Positions 1 through 14,029 of a DNA stretch of 64,000 bases are shown here, piece by piece. The translations under genes and the position numbers were made by a program. Every line of letters starts with the position of its first letter. Positions within the stretch are counted from its first letter, which is position 1. The notes below the pieces were generated by a model. The model did not search any database and was not told the origin of the DNA. It saw only the letters and a list, made by a program, of their open reading frames with translations. The stretch comes from Siphonodentalium dalli (taxonomy: Eukaryota; Mollusca; Scaphopoda; Gadilida; Siphonodentaliidae): assembly GCA_032622095.1 (NCBI GenBank), contig CP136066.1:227670961-227734960 (forward strand), given 5' to 3'.

Positions 1-3000
1 TCAGCGCACACTGTACCAAAAAGTGTACCAAAAAGTGTACCAAAAAGTGTACCAAAAAGTGCCACGCCCACTTTCAGCGCATACTGTACCAGAAAGTGTA
101 CCAGAAAGTGTACCAAAAAGTGTACCTAAAAGTGTACCAAAAAGTGCCACGCCCACTTTCAGCGCACACTGTACCAAAAAGTGTACTAAAAAGTGTACCA
201 AAAAGTGTACCAAAATATGCCACGCCTACTTTCAGAGCACACTGTACCAGAAAGTGTACCAAAAAGTGTACCAAAAGTGCCACGCCCTTTCAGCGCACAC
301 TGTACCAGAAAGTGTACCAAAAAGTGTACCAAAAAGTGTACCAAAAAGTACCACGCCCACCTTTAGCGCACACTGTACCAGAAAGTGTACCAACAAGTGT
401 ACCAAAAAGTGTACCAACAAGTACCACGCCCACTTTCAGCGCACACTGTACCAAAAAGTGTACCAAAAAGTGTACCAAAAAGTGCCACGCCCACTTTCAG
501 CGCACACTGTACCAGAAAGTGTACCAGAAAGTGTACCAAAAAGTGTACCAAAAAGTACCACGCCCACTTTCAGCGCACACTGTACCAAAAAGTGTACTAA
601 AAAGTGTACCAAAAAGTGTACCAAAAAGTGCCACGCCCACTTTCAGCGCACACTGTACCAGAAAGTGTACCAAAAAGTGTACCAAAAAGTACCACGCCCA
701 CTTTCAGCGCACACTGTACCAGAAAGTGTACCAAAAAGTGTACCAAAAAGTGTACCAAAAAGTGCCACGCCCACTGTCAGCGCACACTGTACCAAAAAGT
801 GTACTAAAAAGTGTACCAAAAAGTGCCACGCCCACTTTCAGCGCACACTGTACCAAAAAGTGTACTAAAAAGTGTACCAAAAAGTGCCACGCCCACTTTC
901 AGCGCACACTGTACCAAAAAGTGTACCAAAAAGTGTACCAAAAAGTGTACCAACAAGTACCACGCCCACTTTCAGCGCACACTGTACCAGAAAGTGTACC
1001 AAAAAGTGTACCAAAAAGTACCACGCCCACCTTTAGCGCACACTGTACCAGAAAGTGTACCAAAAAGTGTACCAAAAAGTGTACCAACAAGTACCACGCC
1101 CACTTTCAGCGCACACTGTACCAAAAAGTGTACCAAAAAGTGCCACGCCCACTTTCAGCGCACACTGTACCAAAAAGTGTACTAAAAAGTGTACCAAAAA
1201 GTGTACCAAAATATGCCACGCCCACTTTCAGAGCACACTGTACCAGAAAGTGTACCAAAAAGTGTACCAAAAAGTGTACCAAAAAGTGCCACGCCCACTT
1301 TCAGCGCACACTGTACCAGAAAGTGTACCAAAAAGATTACCAAAAAGTGCCACGCCCACCTTTAGCGCACACTGTACCAGAAAGTGTACCAAAAAGTGTA
1401 CCAAAAAGTGTACCAACAAGTACCACGCCCACTTTCAGCGCACACTGTACCAAAAAGTGTACCAAAAAGTGTACCAAAAAGTGTACCAAAAAGTGTACCA
1501 AAAAGTGCCACGCCCACTTTCAGTGCATACTGTACCAGAAAGTGTACCAGAAAGTGTACCAAAAAGTGTACCTAAAAGTGTACCAAAAAGTGCCACGCCC
1601 ACTTTCAGCGCACACTGTACCAAAAAGTGCACTAAAAAGTGTACCAAAAAGTGTACCAAAATATGCCACGCCCACTTTCAGAGCACACTGTACCAGAAAG
1701 TGTACCAAAAAGTGTACCAAAAGTGCCACGCCCTTTCAGCGCACACTGTACCAGAAAGTGTACCAAAAAGTGTACCAAAAAGTGTACCAAAAAGTACCAC
1801 GCCCACCTTTAGCGCACACTGTACCAGAAAGTGTACCAAAAAGTGTACCAAAAAGTGTACCAACAAGTACCACGCCCACTTTCAGCGCACACTGTACCAA
1901 AAAGTGTACCAAAAAGTGTACCAAAAAGTGCCACGCCCACTTTCAGCGCACACTGTACCAGAAAGTGTACCAGAAAGTGTACCAAAAAGTGTACCAAAAA
2001 GTACCACGCCCACTTTCAGCGCACACTGTACCAAAAAGTGTACTAAAAAGTGTACCAAAAAGTGTACCAAAATATGCCACGCCCACTTTCAGAGCACACT
2101 GTACCAGAAAGTGTACCAAAAAGTGTACCAAAAGTGCCACGCCCTTTCAGCGCACACTGTACCAGAAAGTGTACCAAAAAGTGTACCAAAAAGTGTACCA
2201 AAAAGTGCCACGCCCACCTTTAGCGCACACTGTACCAGAAAGTGTACCAAAAAGTGTACCAAAAAGTGTACCAAAAAGTACCACGCCCACCTTTAGCGCA
2301 CACTGTACCAGAAAGTGTACCAAAAAGTGTACCAAAAAGTGTACCAACAAGTACCACGCCCACTTTCAGCGCACACTGTACCAAAAAGTGTACCAAAAAG
2401 TGTACCAAAAAGTGCCACGCCCACTTTCAGCGCACACTGTACCAAAAAGTGTACTAAAAAGTGTACCAAAAAGTGTACCAAAATATGCCACGCCCACTTT
2501 CAGAGCACACTGTACCAGAAAGTGTACCAAAAAGTGTACCAAAAAGTGCCACGCCCACTTTCAGCGCACACTGTACCAGAAAGTGTACCAAAAAGTGTAC
2601 CAAAAAGTGCCACGCCCACCTTTAGCGCACACTGTACCAGAAAGTGTACCAAAAAGTGTACCAAAAAGTGTACCAACAAGTACCACGCCCACTTTCAGCG
2701 CACACTGTACCAAAAAGTGTACCAAAAAGTGTACCAAAAAGTGTACCAAAAAGTGTACCAAAAAGTGCCACGCCCACTTTCAGTGCATACTGTACCAGAA
2801 AGTGTACCAGAAAGTGTACCAAAAAGTGTACCTAAAAGTGTACCAAAAAGTGCCACGCCCACTTTCAGCGCACACTGTACCAAAAAGTGCACTAAAAAGT
2901 GTACCAAAAAGTGTACCAAAATATGCCACGCCCACTTTCAGAGCACACTGTACCAGAAAGTGTACCAAAAAGTGTACCAAAAGTGCCACGCCCTTTCAGC

Positions 3001-6000
3001 GCACACTGTACCAGAAAGTGTACCAGAAAGTGTACCAAAAAGTGTACCAAAAAGTACCACGCCCACCTTTAGCGCACACTGTACCAGAAAGTGTACCAAA
3101 AAGTGTACCAAAAAGTGTACCAACAAGTACCACGCCCACTTTCAGCGCACACTGTACCAAAAAGTGTACCAAAAAGTGTACCAAAAAGTGCCACGCCCAC
3201 TTTCAGCGCACACTGTACCAAAAAGTGTACTAAAAAGTGTACCAAAAAGTGTACCAAAATATGCCACGCCCACTTTCAGAGCACACTGTACCAGAAAGTG
3301 TACCAAAAAGTGTACCAAAAAGTGTACCAAAAAGTGCCACGCCCACTTTCAGCGCACACTGTACCAGAAAGTGTACCAAAAAGTGTACCAAAAAGTGCCA
3401 CGCCCACCTTTAGCGCACACTGTACCAGAAAGTGTACCAAAAAGTGTACCAAAAAGTGTACCAACAAGTACCACGCCCACTTTCAGCGCACACTGTACCA
3501 AAAAGTGTACCAAAAAGTGTACCAAAAAGTGTACCAAAAAGTGTACCAAAAAGTGCCACGCCCACTTTCAGTGCATACTGTACCAGAAAGTGTACCAGAA
3601 AGTGTACCAAAAAGTGTACCAAAAAGTGTACCAAAAAGTACCACGCCCACTTTCAGCGCACACTGTACCAAAAAGTGTACTAAAAAGTGTACCAAAAAGT
3701 GTACCAAAATATGCCACGCCCACTTTCAGAGCACACTGTACCAGAAAGTGTACCAAAAAGTGTACCAAAAGTGCCACGCCCTTTCAGCGCACACTGTACC
3801 AGAAAGTGTACCAAAAAGTGTACCAAAAAGTGTACCAAAAAGTGCCACGCCCACCTTTAGCGCACACTGTACCAGAAAGTGTACCAAAAAGTGGACCAAA
3901 AAGTGTACCAACAAGTACCACGCCCACTTTCAGCGCACACTGTACCAAAAAGTGTACCAAAAAGTGTACCAAAACGTGCCACGCCCACTTTCAGCGCACA
4001 CTGTACCAGAAAGTGTACCAGAAAGTGTACCAAAAAGTGTACCAAAAAGTAACACGCCCACTTTCAGCGCACACTGTACCAGAAAGTGTACCAAAAAGTG
4101 TACCAAAAAGTGCCACGCCCACCTTTAGCGCACACTGTACCAGAAAGTGTACCAAAAAGTGTACCAAAAAGTGTACCAACAAGTACCACGCCCACTTTCA
4201 GCGCACACTGTACCAAAAAGTGTACCAAAAAGTGTACCAAAAAGTGCCACGCCCACTTTCAGCGCACACTGTACCAGAAAGTGTACCAGAAAGTGTACCA
4301 AAAAGTGTACCAAAAAGTACCACGCCCACTTTCAGCGCACACTGTACCAGAGAGTGTACCAAAAAGTGAACCAAAAAGTGTACCAAAAAGTGCCACGCCC
4401 ACTGTCAGCGAACACTGTACCAAAAAGTGTACTAAAAAGTGTACCAAAAAGTGCCACGCCCACTTTCAGCGCACACTGTACCAAAAAGTGTACTAAAAAG
4501 TGTACCAAAAAGTGCCACGCCCACTTTCAGCGCACACTGTACCAAAAAGTGTACCAAAAAGTGTACCAAAAAGTGTACCAAAAAGTGCCACGCCCACCTT
4601 TAGCGCACACTGTACCAGAAAGTGTACCAAAAAGTGTACCAAAAAGTGTACCAACAAGTACCACGCCCACTTTCAGCGCACACTGTACCAAAAAGTGTAC
4701 CAAAAAGTGTACCAAAAAGTGTACCAAAAAGTGTACCAAAAAGTGCCACGCCCACTTTCAGTGCATACTGTACCAAAAAGTGTACCAGAAAGTGTACCAA
4801 AAAGTGTACCTAAAAGTGTACCAAAAAGTGCCACGCCCACTTTCAGCGCACACTGTACCAAAAAGTGCACTAAAAAGTGTACCAAAAAGTGTACCAAAAT
4901 ATGCCACGCCCACTTTCAGAGCACACTGTACCAGAAAGTGTACCAAAAAGTGTACCAAAAGTGCCACGCCCTTTCAGCGCACACTGTACCAGAAAGTGTA
5001 CCAAAAAGTGTACCAAAAAGTGTACCAAAAAGTACCACGCCCACCTTTAGCGCACACTGTACCAGAAAGTGTACCAAAAAGTGTACCAAAAAGTGTACCA
5101 ACAAGTACCACGCCCACTTTCAGCGCACACTGTACCAAAAAGTGTACCAAAAAGTGTACCAAAAAGTGCCACGCCCACTTTCAGCGCACACTGTACCAGA
5201 AAGTGTACCAGAAAGTGTACCAAAAAGTGTACCAAAAAGTACCACGCCCACTTTCAGCGCACACTGTACCAAAAAGTGTACTAAAAAGTGTACCAAAAAG
5301 TGTACCAAAATATGCCACGCCCACTTTCAGAGCACACTGTACCAGAAAGTGTACCAAAAAGTGTACCAAAAGTGCCACGCCCTTTCAGCGCACACTGTAC
5401 CAGAAAGTGTACCAAAAAGTGTACCAAAAAGTGTACCAAAAAGTGCCACGCCCACCTTTAGCGCACACTGTACCAGAAAGTGTACCAAAAAGTGTACCAA
5501 AAAGTGTACCAAAAAGTACCACGCCCACCTTTAGCGCACACTGTACCAGAAAGTGTACCAAAAAGTGTACCAAAAAGTGTACCAACAAGTACCACGCCCA
5601 CTTTCAGCGCACACTGTACCAAAAAGTGTACCAAAAAGTGCCACGCCCACTTTCAGCGCACACTGTACCAAAAAGTGTACTAAAAAGTGTACCAAAAAGT
5701 GTACCAAAATATGCCACGCCCACTTTCAGAGCACACTGTACCAGAAAGTGTACCAAAAAGTGTACCAAAAAGTGCCACGCCCACTTTCAGCGCACACTGT
5801 ACCAGAAAGTGTACCAAAAAGTGTACCAAAAAGTGCCACGCCCACCTTTAGCGCACACTGTACCAGAAAGTGTACCAAAAAGTGTACCAAAAAGTGTACC
5901 AACAAGTACCACGCCCACTTTCAGCGCACACTGTACCAAAAAGTGTACCAAAAAGTGTACCAAAAAGTGTACCAAAAAGTGTACCAAAAAGTGCCACGCC

Positions 6001-9000
6001 CACTTTCAGTGCATACTGTACCAGAAAGTGTACCAGAAAGTGTACCAAAAAGTGTACCTAAAAGTGTACCAAAAAGTGCCACGCCCACTTTCAGCGCACA
6101 CTGTACCAAAAAGTGCACTAAAAAGTGTACCAAAAAGTGTACCAAAATATGCCACGCCCACTTTCAGAGCACACTGTACCAGAAAGTGTACCAAAAAGTG
6201 TACCAAAAGTGCCACGCCCTTTCAGCGCACACTGTACCAGAAAGTGTACCAGAAAGTGTACCAAAAAGTGTACCAAAAAGTACCACGCCCACCTTTAGCG
6301 CACACTGTACCAGAAAGTGTACCAAAAAGTGTACCAAAAAGTGTACCAACAAGTACCACGCCCACTTTCAGCGCACACTGTACCAAAAAGTGTACCAAAA
6401 AGTGTACCAAAAAGTGCCACGCCCACTTTCAGCGCACACTGTACCAAAAAGTGTACTAAAAAGTGTACCAAAAAGTGTACCAAAATATGCCACGCCCACT
6501 TTCAGAGCACACTGTACCAGAAAGTGTACCAAAAAGTGTACCAAAAAGTGTACCAAAAAGTGCCACGCCCACTTTCAGCGCACACTGTACCAGAAAGTGT
6601 ACCAAAAAGTGTACCAAAAAGTGCCACGCCCACCTTTAGCGCACACTGTACCAGAAAGTGTACCAAAAAGTGTACCAAAAAGTGTACCAACAAGTACCAC
6701 GCCCACTTTCAGCGCACACTGTACCAAAAAGTGTACCAAAAAGTGTACCAAAAAGTGTACCAAAAAGTGTACCAAAAAGTGCCACGCCCACTTTCAGTGC
6801 ATACTGTACCAGAAAGTGTACCAGAAAGTGTACCAAAAAGTGTACCTAAAAGTGTACCAAAAAGTACCACGCCCACTTTCAGCGCACACTGTACCAAAAA
6901 GTGTACTAAAAAGTGTACCAAAAAGTGTACCAAAATATGCCACGCCCACTTTCAGAGCACACTGTACCAGAAAGTGTACCAAAAAGTGTACCAAAAGTGC
7001 CACGCCCTTTCAGCGCACACTGTACCAGAAAGTGTACCAAAAAGTGTACCAAAAAGTGTACCAAAAAGTGCCACGCCCACCTTTAGCGCACACTGTACCA
7101 GAAAGTGTACCAAAAAGTGGACCAAAAAGTGTACCAACAAGTACCACGCCCACTTTCAGCGCACACTGTACCAAAAAGTGTACCAAAAAGTGTACCAAAA
7201 CGTGCCACGCCCACTTTCAGCGCACACTGTACCAGAAAGTGTACCAGAAAGTGTACCAAAAAGTGTACCAAAAAGTAACACGCCCACTTTCAGCGCACAC
7301 TGTACCAGAAAGTGTACCAAAAAGTGTACCAAAAAGTGCCACGCCCACCTTTAGCGCACACTGTACCAGAAAGTGTACCAAAAAGTGTACCAAAAAGTGT
7401 ACCAACAAGTACCACGCCCACTTTCAGCGCACACTGTACCAAAAAGTGTACCAAAAAGTGTACCAAAAAGTGCCACGCCCACTTTCAGCGCACACTGTAC
7501 CAGAAAGTGTACCAGAAAGTGAACCAAAAAGTGTACCAAAAAGTGCCACGCCCACTGTCAGCGAACACTGTACCAAAAAGTGTACTAAAAAGTGTACCAA
7601 AAAGTGCCACGCCCACTTTCAGCGCACACTGTACCAAAAAGTGTACTAAAAAGTGTACCAAAAAGTGCCACGCCCACTTTCAGCGCACACTGTACCAAAA
7701 AGTGTACCAAAAAGTGTACCAAAAAGTGTACCAACAAGTACCACGCCCACTTTCAGCGCACACTGTACCAGAAAGTGTACCAAAAAGTGTACCAAAAAGT
7801 ACCACGCCCACCTTTAGCGCACTCTGTACCAGAAAGTGTACCAAAAAGTGTACCAAAAAGTGTACCAACAAGTACCACGCCCACTTTCAGCGCACACTGT
7901 ACCAAAAAGTGTACCAAAAAGTGTACCAAAAAGTGCCACGCCCACTTTCAGCGCACACTGTACCAAAAAGTGTACCAAAAAGTGTACCAAAATATGCCAC
8001 GCCCACTTTCAGAGCACACTGTACCAGAAAGTGTACCAAAAAGTGTACCAAAAAGTGTACCAAAAAGTGCCACGCCCACTTTCAGCGCACACTGTACCAG
8101 AAAGTGTACCAAAAAGTGTACCAAAAAGTGCCACGCCCACCTTAAGCGCACACTGTACCAGAAAGTGTACCAAAAAGTGTACCAAAAAGTGTACCAACAA
8201 GTACCACGCCCACTTTCAGCGCACACTGTACCAAAAAGTGTACCAAAAAGTGTACCAAAAAGTGTACCAAAAAGTGCCACGCCCACTTTCAGCGCATACT
8301 GTACCAGAAAGTGTACCAGAAAGTGTACCAAAAAGTGTACCTAAAAGTGTACCAAAAAGTGCCACGCCCACTTTCAGCGCACACTGTACCAAAAAGTGTA
8401 CTAAAAAGTGTACCAAAAAGTGTACCAAAATATGCCACGCCCACTTTCAGAGCACACTGTACCAGAAAGTGTACCAAAAAGTGTACCAAAAGTGCCACGC
8501 CCTTTCAGCGCACACTGTACCAGAAAGTGTACCAAAAAGTGTACCAAAAAGTGTACCAAAAAGTACCACGCCCACCTTTAGCGCACACTGTACCAGAAAG
8601 TGTACCAACAAGTGTACCAAAAAGTGTACCAACAAGTACCACGCCCACTTTCAGCGCACACTGCACCAAAAAGTGTACCAAAAAGTGTACCAAAAAGTGC
8701 CACGCCCACTTTCAGCGCACACTGTACCAGAAAGTGTACCAGAAAGTGTACCAAAAAGTGTACCAAAAAGTACCACGCCCACTTTCAGCGCACACTGTAC
8801 CAAAAAGTGTACTAAAAAGTGTACCAAAAAGTGTACCAAAATATGCCACGCCCACTTTCAGAGCACACTGTACCAGAAAGTGTACCAAAAAGTGTACCAA
8901 AAGTGCCACGCCCTTTCAGCGCACACTGTACCAGAAAGTGTACCAAAAAGTGTACCAAAAAGTGTACCAAAAAGTGCCACGCCCACCTTTAGCGCACACT

Positions 9001-12000
9001 GTACCAGAAAGTGTACCAAAAAGTGTACCAAAAAGTGTACCAACAAGTACCACGCCCACTTTCAGCGCACACTGTACCAAAAAGTGTACCAAAAAGTGTA
9101 CCAAAAAGTGCCACGCCCACTTTCAGCGCACACTGTACCAGAAAGTGTACCAGAAAGTGTACCAAAAAGTGTACCAAAAAGTACCACGCCCACTTTCAGC
9201 GCACACTGTACCAAAAAGTGTACTAAAAAGTGTACCAAAAAGTGTACCAAAAAGTGCCACGCCCACTTTCAGCGCACACTGTACCAGAAAGTGTACCAAA
9301 AAGTGTACCAAAAAGTACCACGCCCACTTTCAGCGCACACTGTACCAGAAAGTGTACCAAAAAGTGTACCAAAAAGTGTACCAAAAAGTGCCACGCCCAC
9401 TGTCAGCGCACACTGTACCAAAAAGTGTACTAAAAAGTGTACCAAAAAGTGCCACGCCCACTTTCAGCGCACCCTGTACCAAAAAGTGTACTAAAAAGTG
9501 TACCAAAAAGTGCCACGCCCACTTTCAGCGCACACTGTACCAAAAAGTGTACCAAAAAGTGTACCAAAAAGTGTACCAACAAGTACCACGCCCACTTTCA
9601 GCGCACACTGTACCAGAAAGTGTACCAAAAAGTGTACCAAAAAGTACCACGCCCACCTTTAGCGCACACTGTACCAGAAAGTGTACCAAAAAGTGCCACG
9701 CCCACCTTAAGCGCACACTGTACCAGAAAGTGTACCAAAAAGTGTACCAAAAAGTGTACCAACAAGTACCACGCCCACTTTCAGCGCACACTGTACCAAA
9801 AAGTGTACCAAAAAGTGTACCAAAAAGTGTACCAAAAAGTGCCACGCCCACTTTCAGCGCATACTGTACCAGAAAGTGTACCAGAAAGTGTACCAAAAAG
9901 TGTACCTAAAAGTGTACCAAAAAGTGCCACGCCCACTTTCAGCGCACACTGTACCAAAAAGTGTACTAAAAAGTGTACCAAAAAGTGTACCAAAATATGC
10001 CACGCCCACTTTCAGAGCACACTGTACCAGAAAGTGTACCAAAAAGTGTACCAAAAGTGCCACGCCCTTTCAGCGCACACTGTACCAGAAAGTGTACCAA
10101 AAAGTGTACCAAAAAGTGTACCAAAAAGTACCACGCCCACCTTTAGCGCACACTGTACCAGAAAGTGTACCAACAAGTGTACCAAAAAGTGTACCAACAA
10201 GTACCACGCCCACTTTCAGCGCACACTGTACCAAAAAGTGTACCAAAAAGTGTACCAAAAAGTGCCACGCCCACTTTCAGCGCACACTGTACCAGAAAGT
10301 GTACCAGAAAGTGTACCAAAAAGTGTACCAAAAAGTACCACGCCCACTTTCAGCGCACACTGTACCAAAAAGTGTACTAAAAAGTGTACCAAAAAGTGTA
10401 CCAAAATATGCCACGCCCACTTTCAGAGCACACTGTACCAGAAAGTGTACCAAAAAGTGTACCAAAAGTGCCACGCCCTTTCAGCGCACACTGTACCAGA
10501 AAGTGTACCAAAAAGTGTACCAAAAAGTGTACCAAAAAGTGCCACGCCCACCTTTAGCGCACACTGTACCAGAAAGTGTACCAAAAAGTGTACCAAAAAG
10601 TGTACCAACAAGTACCACGCCCACTTTCAGCGCACACTGTACCAAAAAGTGTACCAAAAAGTGTACCAAAAAGTGCCACGCCCACTTTCAGCGCACACTG
10701 TACCAGAAAGTGTACCAGAAAGTGTACCAAAAAGTGTACCAAAAAGTACCACGCCCACTTTCAGCGCACACTGTACCAAAAAGTGTACTAAAAAGTGTAC
10801 CAAAAAGTGTACCAAAAAGTGCCACGCCCACTTTCAGCGCACACTGTACCAGAAAGTGTACCAAAAAGTGTACCAAAAAGTACCACGCCCACTTTCAGCG
10901 CACACTGTACCAGAAAGTGTACCAAAAAGTGTACCAAAAAGTGTACCAAAAAGTGCCACGCCCACTGTCAGCGCACACTGTACCAAAAAGTGTACTAAAA
11001 AGTGTACCAAAAAGTGCCACGCCCACTTTCAGCGCACACTGTACCAAAAAGTGTACTAAAAAGTGTACCAAAAAGTGCCACGCCCACTTTCAGCGCACAC
11101 TGTACCAAAAAGTGTACCAAAAAGTGTACCAAAAAGTGTACCAACAAGTACCACGCCCACTTTCAGCGCACACTGTACCAGAAAGTGTACCAAAAAGTGT
11201 ACCAAAAAGTACCACGCCCACCTTTAGCGCACACTGTACCAGAAAGTGTACCAAAAAGTGTACCAAAAAGTGTACCAACAAGTACCACGCCCACTTTCAG
11301 CGCACACTGTACCAAAAAGTGTACCAAAAAGTGCCACGCCCACTTTCAGCGCACACTGTACCAAAAAGTGTACTAAAAAGTGTACCAAAAAGTGTACCAA
11401 AATATGCCACGCCCACTTTCAGAGCACACTGTACCAGAAAGTGTACCAAAAAGTGTACCAAAAAGTGTACCAAAAAGTGCCACGCCCACTTTCAGCGCAC
11501 ACTGTACCAGAAAGTGTACCAAAAAGTGTACCAAAAAGTGCCACGCCCACCTTTAGCGCACACTGTACCAGAAAGTGTACCAAAAAGTGTACCAAAAAGT
11601 GTACCAACAAGTACCACGCCCACTTTCAGCGCACACTGTACAAAAAAGTGTACCAAAAAGTGTACCAAAAAGTGTACCAAAAAGTGTACCAAAAAGTGCC
11701 ACGCCCACTTTCAGTGCATACTGTACCAGAAAGTGTACCAGAAAGTGTACCAAAAAGTGTACCTAAAAGTGTACCAAAAAGTGCCACGCCCACTTTCAGC
11801 GCACACTGTACCAAAAAGTGTACTAAAAAGTGTACCAAAAAGTGTACCAAAATATGCCACGCCCACTTTCAGAGCACACTGTACCAGAAAGTGTACCAAA
11901 AAGTGTACCAAAAGTGCCACGCCCTTTCAGCGCACACTGTACCAGAAAGTGTACCAAAAAGTGTACCAAAAAGTGTACCAAAAAGTACCACGCCCACCTT

Positions 12001-14029
12001 TAGCGCACACTGTACCAGAAAGTGTACCAACAAGTGTACCAAAAAGTGTACCAACAAGTACCACGCCCACTTTCAGCGCACACTGTACCAAAAAGTGTAC
12101 CAAAAAGTGTACCAAAAAGTGCCACGCCCACTTTCAGCGTACACTGTACCAGAAAGTGTACCAGAAAGTGTACCAAAAAGTGTACCAAAAAGTACCACGC
12201 CCACTTTCAGCGCACACTGTACCAAAAAGTGTACTAAAAAGTGTACCAAAAAGTGTACCAAAATATGCCACGCCCACTTTCAGAGCACACTGTACCAGAA
12301 AGTGTACCAAAAAGTGTACCAAAAGTGCCACGCCCTTTCAGCGCACACTGTACCAGAAAGTGTACCAAAAAGTGTACCAAAAAGTGTACCAAAAAGTGCC
12401 ACGCCCACCTTTAGCGCACACTGTACCAGAAAGTGTACCAAAAAGTGGACCAAAAAGTGTACCAACAAGTACCACGCCCACTTTCAGCGCACACTGTACC
12501 AAAAAGTGTACCAAAAAGTGTACCAAAACGTGCCACGCCCACTTTCAGCGCACACTGTACCAGAAAGTGTACCAGAAAGTGTACCAAAAAGTGTACCAAA
12601 AAGTAACACGCCCACTTTCAGCGCACACTGTAGCAGAAAGTGTACCAAAAAGTGTACCAAAAAGTGTACCAAAAAGTGCCACGCCCACTTTCAGCGCACA
12701 CTGTACCAAAAAGTGTACTAAAAAGTGTACCAAAAAGTGCCACGCCCACTTTCAGCGCACACTGTACCAAAAAGTGTACTAAAAAGTGTACCAAAAAGTG
12801 CCACGCCCACTTTCAGCGCACACTGTACCAAAAAGTGTACCAAAAAGTGTACCAAAAAGTGTACCAACAAGTACCACGCCCACTTTCAGCGCACACTGTA
12901 CCAAAAAGTGTACCAAAAAGTGTACCAAAAAGTGCCACGCCCACTTTCAGCGCACACTGTACCAGAAAGTGTACCAGAAAGTGTACCAAAAAGTGTACCT
13001 AAAAGTGTACCAAAAAGTGCCACGCCCACTTTCAGCGCACACTGTACCAAAAAGTGTACTAAAAAGTGTACCAAAAGTGCCACGCCCTTTCAGCGCACAC
13101 TGTACCAGAAAGTGTACCAAAAAGTGTACCAAAAAGTGTACCAAAAAGTGCCACGCCCACCTTTAGCGCACACTGTACCAGAAAGTGTACCAAAAAGTGT
13201 ACCAAAAAGTGTACCAAAAAGTACCACGCCCACCTTTAGCGCACACTGTACCAGAAAGTGTACCAAAAAGTGTACCAAAAAGTGTACCAACAAGTACCAC
13301 GCCCACTTTCAGCGCACACTGTACCAAAAAGTGTACCAAAAAGTGTACCAAAAAGTGCCACGCCCACTTTCAGCGCACACTGTACCAAAAAGTGTACTAA
13401 AAAGTGTACCAAAAAGTGTACCAAAATATGCCACGCCCACTTTCAGAGCACACTGTACCAGAAAGTGTACCAAAAAGTGTACCAAAAAGTGCCACGCCCA
13501 CTTTCAGCGCACACTGTACCAGAAAGTGTACCAAAAAGTGTACCAAAAAGTGTACCAAAAAGTGCCACGCCCACTGTCAGCGCACACTGTACCAAAAAGT
13601 GTACTAAAAAGTGTACCAAAAAGTGCCACGCCCACTTTCAGCGCACACTGTACCAAAAAGTGTACTAAAAAGTGTACCAAAAAGTGCCACGCCCACTTTC
13701 AGCGCACACTGTACCAAAAAGTGTACCAAAAAGTGTACCAAAAAGTGTACCAACAAGTACCACGCCCACTTTCAGCGCACACTGTACCAGAAAGTGTACC
13801 AAAAAGTGTACCAAAAAGTGCCACGCCCACTTTCAGCGCACACTGTACCAAAAAGTGTACTAAAAAGTGTACCAAAAAGTGCCACGCCCACTTTCAGCGC
13901 ACACTGTACCAGAAAGTGTACCAAAAAGTGTACCAAAAAGTGCCACGCCCACTTTCAGCGCACACTGTACCAGAAAGTGTACCAAAAAGTGTATCAAAAA
14001 GTGCCACGCCAACTTTCAGCGCACACTGT
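1..14029 (+). repeat. Satellite array 1 (25-bp spacer + n x 12-mer)
   Basis: Tandem array that enters from the left window edge. Each monomer is a spacer of about 25 bp (GCCACGCCCAC, then TTTCAGCGCACACT) followed by two to five copies of GTACCAAAAAGT, so monomers are about 49, 61, 73 or 85 bp long. By length this is roughly 220 monomers. Variants of the 12-mer (CAGAAAGT, CTAAAAGT, CAACAAGT, CAAAATAT endings) and of the spacer (CACCTTTAGC, CCCTTTCAGC) recur in fixed order and create higher-order repeats. The array ends abruptly at CACACTGTA, after which unrelated sequence begins. Open reading frames of up to 1045 codons cross it, but they carry no start context, no domain and only 4-residue repeats. 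I treat it as non-coding satellite. Confidence 0.97.

Noticed and set aside
96-3233. Plus-strand open frame of 1045 codons (and similar at 46448-49585 and 56252-59509)
   Set aside because: Produced by a satellite without stop codons. Only 4-residue repeats, equally open in the other frames, no domain or splice support.
1-14029. CRISPR-like repeat-spacer array
   Set aside because: The variable part is itself a 12-bp tandem repeat, not unique spacers. No leader or cas genes, and the context is animal DNA.
1-14029. Telomeric repeat
   Set aside because: The unit is not TTAGGG-like, and the array is internal and flanked by gene sequence.
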